A stretch of DNA of 64,000 bases from assembly GCF_907164915.1 (NCBI RefSeq), contig NC_061862.1, positions 82,487,718-82,551,717 of the forward strand, in the 5' to 3' direction. The position numbers and the translations under genes were made by a program. Of this stretch, positions 24,971 through 37,686 are shown piece by piece (within the stretch, counting starts at the first letter, position 1; every line of letters begins with the position of its first letter). The notes beneath the pieces are model-generated. The model did no database searches. It had not been told where the DNA came from and was given only the letters and a program-made list of their open reading frames with translations. This stretch comes from Impatiens glandulifera. Taxonomy: Eukaryota; Streptophyta; Magnoliopsida; Ericales; Balsaminaceae.

Positions 24971-26887
24971 TGTAAAGTTAAGTTTTAATTAAAAAAAAGA
25001 AGTGGTTTAAAATGGACCACGTAGGTAGCATGTATATTGATTATAAAAAAAGGGATGTACTGATCAATAGTCCATTTCTCTCTCTATCCTTCCAGCAGCT
25101 TCTCCATCTTCAACATTGAGCAGCAACATTCCTTCCAGCAGCTTCTTAATCTTCAACATTAAGCAACATTCTTCATTTAATCATCTGTCCGTCTTCTTCA
25201 TCAGATCCACGGTTCATTTCTGTTCATCTTCTTTATCAATTAATTTCATTTGATCAGAAGGTCGTCTCCATCAACTTCATTTTATCTGATTCGTTTATCT
25301 TATGAGCAGATCATCATTCCATCAACAGATCACCTCTTTCAACAAATCAATTCCTTCATTAACATCTCATTTAAATTAAAGGTAAGTAAATGGTGGATTT
25401 GATAAGGTTATGAATGTATTAGGGTTATAAATGAAATGGAGTTTGCTGGTAGAAATAATGAAGTTGATTTGTTTGATATGGTTGAATGATTTAAGGTTGT
25501 TTATTGCTTAGGAAGGAGGAAGAGAAAACAGAGAATGAAGGAATATGGATTATTTGGTTTTGGATAAACATGAAGAGGAGAAAAGGTATTTAGGGTTTAT
25601 GTATAAATTTGAATGTTTATTGGAAGAGAAAGAAAAGGATTGTTGGATTTAAGGAAGTAAATGATATGGATTATTAGTAAGTGGAAATATAAAGACTGAT
25701 TTGAGTTTAATTTGATAATTGAAGGAAGAAAGTGTCAAAGGCCCATTTGAAAATAGTAAAGGATAGTTGGTAGAGCTTAAGAGTGGAAATAACTAGATAT
25801 TGGGGGTTAGGTAAGAAATCATACCTTCTTACCGTTTATTTTACTAAAATGTGATTATGTTGATAAAATAGTTTTATTAAAATGTGTTTCTAAACTTATG
25901 GATCAAGTTGACATGGAAATGTTTTGATAAAAAGATTTGATAAAACGTTTGACATCAATGACTTGATAATGGGATTTATAAATTGATTTGCGAAACTATA
26001 GTTGATAAAGTATTTTTGATAAGCTTATGCTAAATGTTTTGTGAAAGAATAATACATATGTATGGATTTGATTATGTGAATAATACAAGAATGATTTTAT
26101 TACTCTAGATAGGATTCTATACTTATTTATTTGATAATGGTTATTAATGCCTCGAGTGCTTATACCGATAATGAGTCAACGCGTGACAGCCACGTCCGGT
26201 TGATGGTTAACGAGTCAATGCAGGAGCCCCAAATCATGATTGATGGCTAATGAGTCAATGTAGGACCCCAAAATCCTCATTGATGGTTAATGAGTCAACG
26301 CAGAAGATTAAAGTCTTGGTTGATGGTAATGAGTTATCACAATAATGTAGTCATTATCACTATCCCAGAGTTATATAGAAGACGTATATTGATTTAACAG
26401 TACGTATTATATTTTTAATAAAGGTTTGATCTTTCTATACTATTATTAAATGTCTCTGGATCCAACTATAATGAGATTATGATTTTCTTACTGGGCAAGT
26501 TTAGCTCACCCATTTTAATGGGTCCCCTTTTCAGAGAAGGATCTAAATCAAGTCACAGAAGCTACTGGACAGTGAAGACTTTGATATGGATCTACTTTTG
26601 GTAAGAAAAGTTAGCCCTCTCCTTAGAGTAGTGTATTAAGGGAGAGTTATAACGATGTATTTTGTAATACTTAAGATGGTAGCATTGTCACCTTGTATTT
26701 TTGGACTTTTGAGATGAGGTGGCAAAAACATATTGTAGCTGAAAGGATTTTTGGTTAATTAAAGAAGGGTGATATTTTGGATTAAGGAAGTTAGTAAAGA
26801 ATTATGTTAGCATAGCATGTTATGTTTAAGTGTATTTCAAGGAGATGACATGCATCGGCCGGTCACGACTCGGTTCGGGGAGTGACA
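24971..26887 (+). repeat. 3' LTR of the gypsy element (1917 bp)
   Basis: This is the fuller LTR copy. It begins TGTAAAGTTAAG, ends GAGTGACA and is followed by the target duplication TTTTA. It includes three tandem copies near 26150-26340 of a ~50-bp phrase around GATGGTTAATGAGTCAA, also found in the 5' LTR at 21720-21890. Confidence 0.9.
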
Positions 26888-26892
26888 TTTTA

Positions 26893-27554
26893 CAACATAA
26901 AACATATCTATAATATAATCTATATTAATATCTTTAACTAAATCTCGTTCAATATGCATAAAGATATCAATGTGTTGTGGAATTATGTTTGTTGTTAAAA
27001 GAGGAAATTTGAAGACTTTCACTAGATTGATTTTGTATTGTAGAGACCATAGATGAAGAACTTTGACTAGTTTGATTATCTCTTTTTAGAGAAGGAAGAT
27101 ATCAATGTCTTTTTTTTTCTTTACAGCAGATTTATGTTTCATTTTATATATATCTATACACATTTTTTAATATTGAATATTTTATCAAACAATTGGAATT
27201 GAAGATCGAAAAAACATTACAAAAATTCCAATAAATATTCAATCGAACAGTTAAAAATTTTGAGTACAAGATACAAGTCATAATTTATATGAGATTCCCA
27301 AAATTTTTAATAGAAAATAGACCACGCGGAATCGAAGAATTATAGATGAATTTTTAGAAGAAGAAAAAAAAATTAATACTAACATGATAAGTTCTCAAAA
27401 TTCTACATTAAATCTAATATAAATAAAATAAATTATATATATATATACTTAAATTGACGATCAGAAAAATAGAAAAATAAAATAAAGGAATTTACCTCTT
27501 AGAGAATGTGTTTGTTTGAAACAAGTTGGGGAGGAAATTAAAAAGAAAATTAAT
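26893..27554. other. AT-rich intergenic stretch
   Basis: No gene, RNA or clear repeat border is seen. The short minus-strand ORF at 26837-27022 straddles the LTR border and is taken as chance. Confidence 0.4.
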
Positions 27555-27562
27555 AGTGAAAC

Positions 27563-28155
27563 TAGGGGTGGGTCGGTACGTTATAACTTAATGTTTTATC
27601 CATACCTTATACCTTACCTAAAATTTCGGTATGCAAAAAATGCATATCTTTACCTTACCTTGATTTCGGTATACCTTGATTTCGATATACCTTAATTTCG
27701 GTATACAAAAAATTCATATATTTACCTTACCTTAATTACGGTACACCTTAATTTCGGTACGATATCGGTATTATACATTTGATACCTAAAAATCATATTA
27801 ATTTTAAAAAAATTAATCTCATCGGTAAGGTAGAGATTGCATATATTGAATAATATTTTAAAAATTATATTTCTATAATGAACTTAATATAAAATCTATT
27901 TAATTCTTAGTATTATATATTTATATATATATATATATATAAATATATATATTATATTTTAACTTATAAATACTATTTCGGTATATCTCGATATACCAAA
28001 ATTATAAAAATCTCATACCTTTACCGTACCAATAATTTCGGTATCGGTATCATACCTTACATTTTTTCGGTATACCTTAAAAATTAATATTTTTGATATA
28101 TTGTTATACGGTATTTTCGATATACCTTTAATATCGGTAATTTTTCTCACCCCTA
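27563..28155. mobile_element. hAT-type MITE, 593 bp, with 8-bp target duplication AGTGAAAC
   Basis: The ends are TAGGGGTGGG and its inverse CTCACCCCTA. The perfect 8-bp repeat AGTGAAAC lies on both sides (27555-27562 and 28156-28163), as hAT transposases leave. The body is made of repeats of CGGTATACCTTAATTT-like phrases and has no coding capacity. Confidence 0.85.
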
Positions 28156-28167
28156 AGTGAAACTATG

Positions 28168-28668
28168 TAGGGGTGGGTCAGTACGGTATACCTTAATATT
28201 TTATCCATACCTTATACCTTACTTAAAATTTCGGTATACAAAAAATGCATGAATTTATTCTACCTTAATTTCGGTATACAAAAAATTAATAAATTATCTT
28301 ACATTGATTTCGGTATACCTTAATTTCGATATCATAATGGTATTATACTTTTAATACCTAAAAAACATATTGAATTAAAAAAAAACAATCTCATCGGTAA
28401 GGTAGAAATTACATATATTGAATAATATTTTAGTAAATTATATTTTGATATTATTCAAAAAAAAAAATTATATTTCTATAATTAAATTAATATAAATATA
28501 TTTAATTATTTCCTTATAAGTATTATATATATATATATATATATATTATATTTTAATTTATAAATAATATTTCGATATTTCAGTATATCTCGATATACTA
28601 AAATTTTAAAAATCTCATATTTTTACCAATAAATTCGGTATCCATATCATACCTTATAGATATTAATA
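28168..28668. mobile_element. Second copy of the same hAT MITE, 3' end missing
   Basis: It starts TAGGGGTGGGTCAGTACGG only four bases after the first copy's target duplication and follows the same body. No CACCCCTA end is found. The copy fades out near 28668, before a TA run. Confidence 0.7.
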
Positions 28669-28700
28669 TACTAGAAAAGATAAATTTTTAGTTTTATTTG

Positions 28701-28705
<5 letters not shown>

Positions 28706-28771
<66 letters not shown>
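28706..28771. repeat. TA dinucleotide microsatellite
   Basis: About 33 uninterrupted TA units follow the truncated MITE. Confidence 0.95.
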
Positions 28772-28774
<3 letters not shown>

Positions 28775-29616
28775 AAGGGTGAGCTTAAGCTCAACTAAGT
28801 CCCATTGTTAAATTCGTTCTCAAATTCCACCTTATTTATTTTTTTAGACTTATTTATTTTTCAGAATTAAGGTAAGGAATGAAAAAAATATGAAATAAGA
28901 GTTTATGTTCGTAAAATTTGTAAAAAATATCGATTAATCTTAAGAAGGGGACTAATTATAGTAACTTGTTCCAATCCGAGACATAAACAAACATAAGAAT
29001 AATCTAAAATAAACCTATATACAAATAAGGAAAATGAAATTAATTGATATATCCATATATCTTTAACTACACTATCTCACTTTAATGATAATGCCACAGG
29101 AAATATAACTACCTAATTTCTTTTATAACTACCTAATTTCTAATTTCTTTTCTCTTCCGTGCATGTAAGGGTAAAATCGAATTAACCTTTTTATAGGTAT
29201 CCTTTATTATTTGTATGAGTTTCTCACTTTTTAAACAATTATTAATTACTTAACAAAATATTTTCGGCGTACAATTTTCACTGCTATTCAAAATATTTCG
29301 TAAAAATTCTTAGTCCTTTGCCTGCCTCTATATAAAGCATGGTTTCACTATGTAATATAGTAAAACATATGTTCTTCGGTTCTTCTTCAATATAAATTGA
29401 ATCCAAAATAACAAAGCAAGATCGTAGATCTTTATTGACTATTATTGTAATATATAGTACAAACAGACTTCTTCACTAGATTGCATCCTAAAGAATAAAG
29501 CAAGTTTCGTAGTTCTTAGTTGACTATTATTGTAATTTACAATACAAACAGTTGTTAATAGCAACATAATAATTATCCAAATTCCATGCATAAGGGGGTT
29601 CAACCTAGAGGAAAAC
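28772..29616. other. 3' intergenic flank of FCLY
   Basis: AT-rich sequence without a recognisable gene. A duplicated phrase (GATTGTAATATATAGTACAAAC-like, near 29440 and 29525) lies just downstream of the FCLY stop and may be in its 3' UTR. Confidence 0.4.
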
Positions 29617-32600
29617 TTACAAGTCTGAGTGAAGAACATTTGTGCAAGATGTAGTAGGATCAGTACTACTCTTCAAGCTTGATTTAGTCTTGCCAAATTT
29701 TCTTGAAAGAATGAGTCTTGCAACGTTCTCTGCAGAAACAGCACTCGTTTCCATGGTGCTGGCCGCGTTCTCAAAAGCATTGACATAATACAAGTGTTTA
29801 CCATCAAGGATAATTGGTGCAAACCTCTCAGGAGCCTCATATTGTGGATAGGCAGCCCAGTCTATTCTGATAGTCTCGGTCCTCGTACTGCCAAGCAATT
29901 AATAACAGTAAACTATCCATAGATCAATTGTCTAACCAACATCTAGTATAAACAAGTGATGCACTATTTTTGTTTAAAACCCATTTGGAAACACTTTATA
30001 TTTTTGGATCTAGATCTGAATCTAAATCCTAATCCAGATAAAACCACCACTAAATTATGTTTCCAAATGTGATCTATCAGAATCCACATCAAATACAAAA
30101 ACAATGTTCCAAATAATAAAGATTTCTAAAATCATAATTTAGTTATATTACGTTAGCACACCCCCATCAAACTCAAGGTATTAACTAAAAACTCTAACCA
30201 TATATCTGATGGACTGTTTTGGGTTAAGGTAGCTAATGTTGAAAGACCTTGGGGCATTGAACATGTGTATAATGTGAAAATAAATAGTAGTAAAATGTAT
30301 CAGTAATAGTATTAGGGTATTATGGTAATTAGTAGAGGAACTTAGTAGGTTAGTGGATTAGTAGTTTATAAATAGTAGAGTATGTAATATTTAGGGTATT
30401 GAATGAAATAGTTAATGAATCTGGATTCTCTCTCAGGCTTTAGGTCATTTTTAATCCACCTACATTTCTTCTACAAATCCTCGATCTTTGGGTAGGTAAG
30501 GAACAATAAATTAGTAAAGAGAATGTATTGTAGCGATTAATCAAAAGTTTATAAGCATAAGAGAAAGGGTTGATAAAGGAAATTTTCAGTCACATATATT
30601 TAACAAAACTAAGAGATGTGTGAAACAAAAGAAATAAGTTACTTTTATGGGTCATGCATATTCAATTGACACATTACCTGAATAAATTACCCAGCAATGT
30701 ATCTGTTAACGTTGCACGAGAGAATATCTTATAAGTCTTGTCACTTTCAGTATGTTCCTTGAGTACTGAAATGCTTGTAAAAGGAAGATCAGGAGTCTCT
30801 ATTGTGCCAACCAATTCTGGAATTCCTGAAGCAGCTTTAACACCAAAATATGCCTGGCCCAAGGTACACAGTTAAGATTTATAAACAGATAATGTAACAT
30901 AATCTAAGAAATGATTATTTATTGAAAGATCACTTGCTCAATTCAACTCAGCTTGATAATTGAGTTGGTTAATGAAGAATGTTCAAGACAGCATTTGTAT
31001 TATTATAAGTTGTCTAGGAAAATTTATTATTGAAAGATCAATCTGTAGAATATATGAACAGTGGCATTGGCATAAGAAATGATGTTTGGGAGTGGAAAGT
31101 TGAGCAGCAGGTGCCTGAATTCAAGTGATGGAAAATCGTTTGGTCAACTAAGATTGTCCCAGGGCATCAGTTTATTCTTTGGATGGCTTTCCATGGTCAG
31201 CTGATGATTAGAGATCGGCTGAAGAGATTTATGAAGATGATACTAGTTGTCTTTTGTGTCAGAAGGAAGATGCGAGTTTGGATCAATTATTTTGTGACAG
31301 TTCATTCTCTTCAAATCTTTGGAGGAGAGTCAACGGGAGCATGATGATATATGGAGCTCGAAGGAAATGGCAGGAAATTAGAGAGTGGATCACTCAGAGA
31401 GCAGAAGGTAATAGCTTCCCATCAAACCTCTACAAATGTTACTGCAGTTTGTTGATCTATGAGATTTGGAGGGAGCGAAATGCTAAAGTCTTCAAAAAGA
31501 CATTTCAATGTATCGATGAGATTTGGCAAGATGTTGTCCAAAACATGATGACACTCATCAAAAGTTGGCATGGAGTTCCTATAACGTTTCACAATTGGCT
31601 CATTTTCCAAGAATGGGGGATCAATGGTAAGGAGGTGATGTAAAGTAACCTCCATGTGCAAAATGTTTCATTTGGTTTTGTTGTTCTTGTTTGTGTGAAA
31701 ATGGCATTTGTTTGCAAACACACTTATAGGACTTAATAATAAAATGACATTAAGCTGTTTTTGCAAAAAAAAAAAAAACAGTGGCATTGATTGAAATTGT
31801 TGTACTCACAGGATCCAGGAGACCTCTCACAAAAGTTGCATGTGTATGTTGTAATTTTCTCTCTGGAAGAACCCAAGGTTTAGGAGTAAAGAGAAGATTT
31901 ATTTCATCTAAGGGTGTAGCAACTACGGTGACTTCACATTTGTAGGAATTTCCTTGAGTTGAATTAAGCTCATAATAATCACCAAAATCAGAAACTGATT
32001 CTATTTCTTCAGAAAGGTGAAGTGTAACATCTGAGCTCCTGATTAGTCCAGCAGCCATTTGCCAATTCCCTCCTTCAATTGCCCACAACCCTTCTCCAGA
32101 ACCCGCCAAGGAAACTGCTCCAGCAAGTCCACTTATGTTGACACTTTGACCATAGTTGATTTTTGTAATAACCTGAAATTATAAACAAATTCCTCTAAAC
32201 TAGAGACCACAAATAAAATTACAGTAAGTTCCTATGATCCCAATCCCACATCAAATCTTGTTTCATATGTTAAGACATGCAAAACCCTTTTTTTACGGAG
32301 GAGACTAGCACAACATCCCACCGATCCCCAACTTCAATCAAGATGCCTTCATTGGGAATCCAACATGAGACAATATTACAGAATCATGTACAACAGATAT
32401 GTTGAATCTTCCAATCATGAGACAAAATCTACATGAATGGTAAACAAATGTGTGACTTTTCTTTGTATTCTCAAATTGGATTTTTGTACATTGTGGGAAC
32501 CAAAAACAATAAGTATTTCCAAATGGGAACAAGTCTACTAAATTTAGTTTCCAAACTATATAAAAACAATATGCGTTTCCAAATTGGCAAAAGTCTACCG

Positions 32601-33525
32601 TAAATGGAAAACGCAGTGTTTTTGGAGCCAGACAAATGTGTTACTTTTCATTATATTTTCAAACTGTTACTATTGTTCATTAGCTCAACTTATGTCAGCA
32701 CTCAATGATGCAATGGCGTAATGAACCAAATAGAAACTCAAAGAATGGTTCTTACAGTAACAAGCTCGTCTATCAGAGCAGGGGACAATCGAGCATTTAT
32801 CAATTCTTCTTGCAATATCCGAGATGTTAGATTATACAAGCCTGCCCATTTAAGCATCTCATCCACAGTCTCAAACACAGGCCTTGATTCACAGCTTTCG
32901 TAATACTTCAAAAATTTATTCACAGTAATCTGCACTAAGAAAGATACGCAATTGCTCATTAGGTACTTAAATTAGATAAGCCGAAAATATTGGAAATATA
33001 AAGATAGGTTAAGATATATTGGGGAAAAACCTCGATGAAGTTATTCATTCTGAAGAGAGAGAAACCATAGCGCCAGAGCATCTGGACTGAATCAACTAAA
33101 GAGATGACCTGATCTAAAATCCAAAAACCCGATGATTCGAGTGTTCTGAAGATGAATTTATCGCCGTCCCAAATGCCAAAGGAAGATGAAGAAGGCTTCT
33201 TTACAGTTAAGTTGAGGAAGTTGACGTAATCAACAGCATGATAGTTCTTAGGATGAAGAATAGATGCGCCGGCTTCAAATGTATCTCCGGCGATTGAGAC
33301 AGTGGCCATCCTTCCACCGACGATGTCATGACGCTCGAAGATTCGGATGATGCCGATGGCATCGGAGGAAGAAGAAGCATAGCGGCGGATAAAGTGCGCG
33401 ACGGAGGAACCACCGATTCCACTACCGATTATGCAGAGACTGGAAGATTCATCCACTTTTCCTCCCCAGGTTTGAGATGATGATGATAAAAGAATGAAGA
33501 GAGAGATAATCAAATAGTTAGCCAT
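29617..33525 (-). CDS. FCLY: Farnesylcysteine lyase / prenylcysteine oxidase
   Basis: This FAD enzyme oxidises farnesylcysteine, released when prenylated proteins are degraded, to farnesal plus cysteine and hydrogen peroxide; in Arabidopsis it affects ABA sensitivity. Five minus-strand exons join in frame: 33525-33031, 32929-32756, 32172-31810, 30853-30678 and 29887-29617 (stop TAA), giving 492 residues, close to the ~500 of the family. The ATG at 33525 begins a hydrophobic signal peptide (LIISLFILLSS) ahead of the FAD-binding LCIIGSGIGGSSVAHFIRRY. Other family segments are FERHDIVGGRM, LAGAVSLAGSGEGLWAIEGG (third exon) and RIDWAAYPQYEAPERFAPI (last exon). All splice sites are GT-AG and no frame is broken. 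Intron 3 carries a LINE insertion and intron 4 an LTR-like piece, both outside exons. Confidence 0.95.
30237..30475 (+). mobile_element. Possible solo LTR in FCLY intron 4
   Basis: A 239-bp segment begins TGTTGAAAG and ends TTCTACA. Inside it has a TATA-like TTTATAAATAGTAGAG (30367-30382) and then TCTCTCTCAGG, in the style of small copia LTRs. No 5-bp target duplication is evident, so the identification rests on TG..CA ends and promoter layout. Confidence 0.35.
31070..31776 (+). mobile_element. 5'-truncated LINE insertion in FCLY intron 3, with 13-bp target duplication
   Basis: The segment is opposite in orientation to FCLY. It encodes the zf-RVT end of a LINE ORF2 (GHQFILWMAF, then ...LWRRVNG, YEIWRERNAKVFK) and a 3' UTR ending in an A tract. 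It is flanked by AACAGTGGCATTG at 31057-31069 and 31777-31789, a perfect target duplication. This is textbook target-primed reverse transcription with 5' truncation. It belongs to the same broad L1 clade as the 14-20 kb copy but is a different subfamily by sequence. Confidence 0.92.
32285..32375 (-). repeat. Diverged SINE fragment in FCLY intron 2
   Basis: After a T run comes GGAGGAGACTAGCACAACAT and, further on, CATTGGGAATCCAAC. This parallels the body and box-B area of the SINE at 1033-1147, so it is probably an old minus-strand copy of that family. A third weak match is at about 59185-59270. Confidence 0.4.
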
Positions 33526-34133
33526 TGCCTTGGTATGTGTTATGCACTTCCTTCTTTTTTGTTCTTTGAGTCAACTTAAATAAAATCACATTATTATTGC
33601 ATATGTATTTTTCATTTTGTAACTAAGAATACATGTACTTGATCAAAGGGGAATTTATTTATTTAGTAAAAATATTTGTATGTGTATAAAAAAAAGTGTA
33701 TCATATGTATAAACTAACTAATTTAATAATTATAATTAATATAACTATCATTAGGAATGTCAATTGAGGGTAGACTTTCTATTCCAATCTTAATTTCAAA
33801 AAATATCTTTGAGATATAATTCATATAAAATCATTTACAAAATAATTTTTTAATGATAAGATTATATTTTAATATATTAAAAATTCTAATATTATAAAAA
33901 AATAAATAATAATAATAATAATTTATATATTTAATTGTGTTTTAATATAAACATGTATTTAAAAAACAATCATTCTTCCTATCAACTATTAGCATCTTTA
34001 ATTATATTTTTATTTAATAATAATTGAACTTTTTTTTTGTTTTTTTATTCTCAAATTATTTGCTATTAATATCTATTAATTGGTTTTTAAAAATTAGATT
34101 CAAGGTAAATTTGGTAAACTTAAAAAGAATAAA
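33526..34133. other. FCLY promoter side and AT-rich spacer
   Basis: The FCLY promoter must lie here. A TATA-like TTTTATTTAAG on the minus strand (about 33577-33587) sits some 55 bases before the ATG, so it may instead be in the leader. Beyond 33700 the sequence is AT-rich with no feature I can name. Confidence 0.35.
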
Positions 34134-34159
34134 GGAGAAATTATCGATGAAATGAGTAG

Positions 34160-34310
34160 ATGAGCGTGGTAGCACTTTACACGAGGATGGTTGTACACAA
34201 TATTTGATGTATTGTACAATGCTTTCTTGTTAAACGTGTCAAATAAAATTGTACAACAATTATTGTGTAAAGTGTAATTTACACGATAGCGATCTTCCGT
34301 AAATAAACTT
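34160..34310. repeat. Left-end palindromic array of unit A
   Basis: Several degenerate copies of a ~40-bp unit of the form CTTTACACGAT.GTTGTACAA(C). It is the same repeat as at the right end of the unit and at both ends of unit B. Confidence 0.65.
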
Positions 34311-35639
34311 AGTATTATAATTCAACATTTATTATAACAATTATATTTTTTATTTAACCATAAGAACATTATATTTTAATATGCTAAATAGAATTTATAG
34401 GTATTCAAATATAACATTATAAAAAAATATACAATTATTATAATTAATAATTTCAAAATAGAATTTATTAAATAATATAAGTAAGTCTTTGGATAATTTA
34501 AGAAGATTTTCCTGTTATTATTCCGCTATGAGGTAAAAATCCTATTAATGTATTTTATCGTTAGTGTATTTATTGTTTTTGAGACTTTCAAAATAACAAC
34601 AAAAATATATTAAAACATCAATAAATAAGTGACAATGAATAATTATATATTTAACACTTGCATTGTTAAGTGTGATGTCACAATCTCATTTTATGAAATC
34701 TCCTTTATATGTTTTCATATGCTTTGTACGGTACACCTCACAAAAAAAAAATTGTTTGAAGGATTTTGGTACGACATTTTCGTGTGCGTTATTTTGAATT
34801 TTTTACTAGAATAACTAAGGGAGAACCTATTTTAACCAAAAATTTAACAAATAAATTTTTAGGATTCCTTATATCACTATACTTTTGGTACAACGTGACA
34901 CCGGTTGGAAGTGGCTTGTTGTCAAGTATTTCTACTTTATATACAATTATAATACAAACAAACAAAAATATTTAGAACTGATTACCGGAAGAAATATTTG
35001 AAAAACAGAGTTATTGTTTATCAGTGAATAAAGTATAAATTATATTCATTATTTGAAAGTTTTATTTACAATGTCAGCATAATCAAGATTTTCTCTTGAT
35101 ATGTTAAACTGACTCATTTCAACATTGAGTGTGGTATTAAAGTAACTAATTGTTGTAGCATCTGTAAATAAATTGTACATATTAATCACATAAACATTGA
35201 ACATAAAGCATAAAATACAGCCTTGGTTGTCTTGGACATGTTTAAAACTTACAAAGGACATTGTCGTGAAACAAATTATTCGTTTTCATGCTTTAACTAC
35301 CTTTTAAATTGATGATCAAGATATTGGCCCAAGCATCAATTACTTCATTGTCCACATGCATGTTTTCTTTCATTGTTGTAAAAACATGACGTTGTAAATT
35401 ACAATTTGGGCAGATGAATCTCCCTACAATGCACAATACGAACATATATTACTTGGTATTACAAAATTTTAATAAATAAATGTTTTGAGGAAACTTTATT
35501 TTGGATTCAATTTTTCACAAAATACAAAATTCGTCATTAGTTTTTCGTTGATTGAAACTTTATCAAGCTTCTTGAGGACGTTTTTCAAATAAGAGCTTCG
35601 AAGGACCAACAAAACTTGGTAGTCTTTCTCTTTAGATAG

Positions 35640-36230
35640 TCTTTGATATTTATGCAATCTGTCTCTTCATCACTCTCACTCTCGGCCATTGGGAGGGAAT
35701 TCTGTATGAATTGTCATCTTTTTCATTGTCCCCATCTTGACAGTGAGCATTTAGATGGTCTTTAATATCATATGTATACCATCCTGCACTTCATTAATCT
35801 CGTCCATTGGGGGGACTTCTGTTTGAATTGTAATATTTTTCATTGTTTCCATCTTCATAGTGAGTCTTTGGATATTCTTCAATATATACATCATCCTACT
35901 CTTCATTAATCTCGGTTATTGAGGGACTTCTATTTGAAATATCTTCTTTTTCAATGTCCACATCTTGATAGTGAGCATTTGGATGGTCTTCAATATGTAC
36001 AACGTGATCTATTCATTAATCTCGACAATTGGGGGGACTTATGTTTGAATTTTTATCATTTCCATTGTCCTCATCTTGACATTAAGCCTTTAGCTTTAAT
36101 ATGTACATCATCGGACTCATTGACATTGTTTCTCCAGCTCTCCACATATTTTTGTAAAAAATTGACTCAGTAAAATTGTGGATACCGACATAAAAAATAG
36201 GGTTCGATCAATGGTGTATTTTTCAACTCA
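35640..36230 (-). pseudogene. Decayed repeat-containing exons of the unit A gene
   Basis: On the minus strand, imperfect copies of a ~25-residue phrase recur (for example KYVESWRNNVNEADDVHI, and DDVYIEEYPKTHYEDGNNEK). They correspond to plus-strand repeats of GTTTGAATTGTCATCTTTTT-like phrases every ~120 bases. Stops interrupt most copies. Unit B has the same set at 40950-42290, with DVHIKDYPKNQCQDGDNGN best preserved. The function is unknown. Confidence 0.4.
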
Positions 36231-36368
36231 CTTGATAGATCAAACAGATGTCGTGTCATATGCTTGAAAGCATCGTCCACTTTGGATGTCAATATATGTA
36301 CTTGATTCTCATGTTGAGCCTCTCCTAAATCCTGTACTTGATTCTCATGAGGAGTCTCTCAAATTCTG

Positions 36369-36686
36369 CTATAGAATCTCATGAGTAGCCTCTCCCAAAT
36401 CATGCTCTAGAATCTCATGAGGACACTCTCCTAAATCCTTATCTCGGATCTCACAATGATGATCCTCTTTTAAATCCTTATCTGAAATCTCAAAATGATG
36501 CTCAAGATTATCACATTCAAGAAGTGGAAGGTGTGCAACATATTTCCCACATCCAAAACCACCTCCTTGAGATTCTCTTGAACACTTTAACGTCATTCTA
36601 GCATGAGATGATTGAAAACGACCACGGATGTCATTGTAGTCTGTTTTCAACAACCTCATCAATGTAGCATAATTGAAAAAATACAT
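36369..36686 (-). pseudogene. Exon with tandem HH.EI.DKDL.E peptide repeats
   Basis: A 105-codon open frame begins YATLMRLLKTDYNDIRGRFQ and ends in tandem ~12-13-residue repeats (HHFEISDKDLKED, HHCEIRDKDLGEC, PHEILEHDLGEA). The DNA behind the repeat (AGAATCTCATGAGGA-like phrases) continues past the stop to about 36300. Unit B has a decayed copy at 52560-52960. I know no family with this repeat. Confidence 0.4.
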
Positions 36687-37136
36687 TAAACATGTTAGTG
36701 AAATCTATCAATCATAAGAAATAAAGTACTTATATGTTAATATAAGATTTACCATTAGAAAGGTTAGAGGTCCATGAAAGAAGAATTCATTGTTTGTTTT
36801 TCATTGACGCTCTCAACCAATCCTCTCATTGTGAACTTGCACCAGTTCAAGTTATTTATGTTATCAACATCCACTAAAATTTCAGAATTTTGAACTTGTA
36901 TTAATAAAGTAGATATATAAGTATTCACAAATACAAATATAAATAGAGAAGAGAATATATGAATAAAAGACTGTATATATGGACTATATATTTTGTGTTG
37001 TCTAAAGAAAACTTGATACATAGACAACAAAGTTAATTTTAAAAATTTTATTTGCACTAATGTTTTCTAATATTGTATGTGACATCACATTTGTTTCAGG
37101 ACCTCCTTTATTATTATTGAGGACCAATATACTCCT

Positions 37137-37455
37137 CTAATGGATCGGGAAATCATTATATGTAGTGTATTTTGAGTTGTTACCAAGGGACTCAATTATT
37201 TCCAATTCCCCTCTAAGGGTGTTCAGCAAAAAGTGAACAATATCTTCATCAATCGGGATCTCGTCACCATTGATTAATGCAATACATATTTTATTGTTGT
37301 CAAAAGTGCTCACGAGGTGTTTGGAAAAGTGTACATGACATTTTGATATGCTTAGTGAAAGTAGGGAACCAAAACCGATGGCCTTGACGACTTCCTTTTG
37401 TTGGTTGGAGAGATTTTGAATAAGGTTAAAAAGGTCGTTCGGGGAATTTCTGGTT
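37137..37455 (-). pseudogene. Exon resembling plant transposon proteins associated with Ulp1-like proteases
   Basis: The minus strand reads LFNLIQNLSNQQKEVVKAIG, FGSLLSLSISKCHVHFSKHL and ALINGDEIPIDEDIVHFLL, ending at a TAG. The pattern LS..Q...V...GFG.LL.L.I, followed by an F.......I.L..G..I.I...DV...L..P.G type segment, is that of the N-terminal part of the plant-specific proteins often annotated with C-terminal Ulp1-like cysteine proteases and carried by MULE-type and other transposons. The protease part itself is not found. Unit B lacks this exon. Confidence 0.45.
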
Positions 37456-37686
37456 TAAAAGTAACCTTCCTTCTTTTTGGGGATTTGGGATTTTAGAATC
37501 GGTAGTTGCATAAGAAGCGAGTAGAGATAAGACTTCAACATTTTTCGATGATTCAACATTTTCAGGATTAGACAGATTGAATCTTCCTCTTCCTTTGATA
37601 TTATTTCTTCATAATTCTACAAAAATATATAAATAAATAAGAACATTCAATTTCATGTGAAGCACGGTATACAACAGTCATCATTC

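Larger units (their letters stand above)
20756..26887 (+). mobile_element. Ty3/gypsy LTR retrotransposon with 5-bp target duplication TTTTA
   Basis: Two direct LTRs begin TGTAAAGTTAAG and end GTGACA. The element is flanked by TTTTA on both sides (20751-20755 and 26888-26892). After the 5' LTR comes a primer-binding-like TGGTATTAGAG (22453-22463), a variant of the initiator-Met tRNA complement. Gag and protease are followed directly by the core and C-terminus of integrase; reverse transcriptase, RNase H and the integrase N-terminus are deleted. The C-terminal region after integrase looks like the degenerate chromodomain-type tail of the Tekay/Del lineage (inference from the pattern ...KYPSLF at about 24905-24925). 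Confidence 0.9.

Noticed and set aside
28706..28771. TA run as a functional element
   Set aside because: A plain microsatellite; nothing beyond length variability can be claimed.
32756..32929. Frameshift in FCLY between exons 2 and 3
   Set aside because: Recounting the A run at the start of exon 3 (32158-32172) shows the join VT-VITKINYG is in frame, so the gene is intact.
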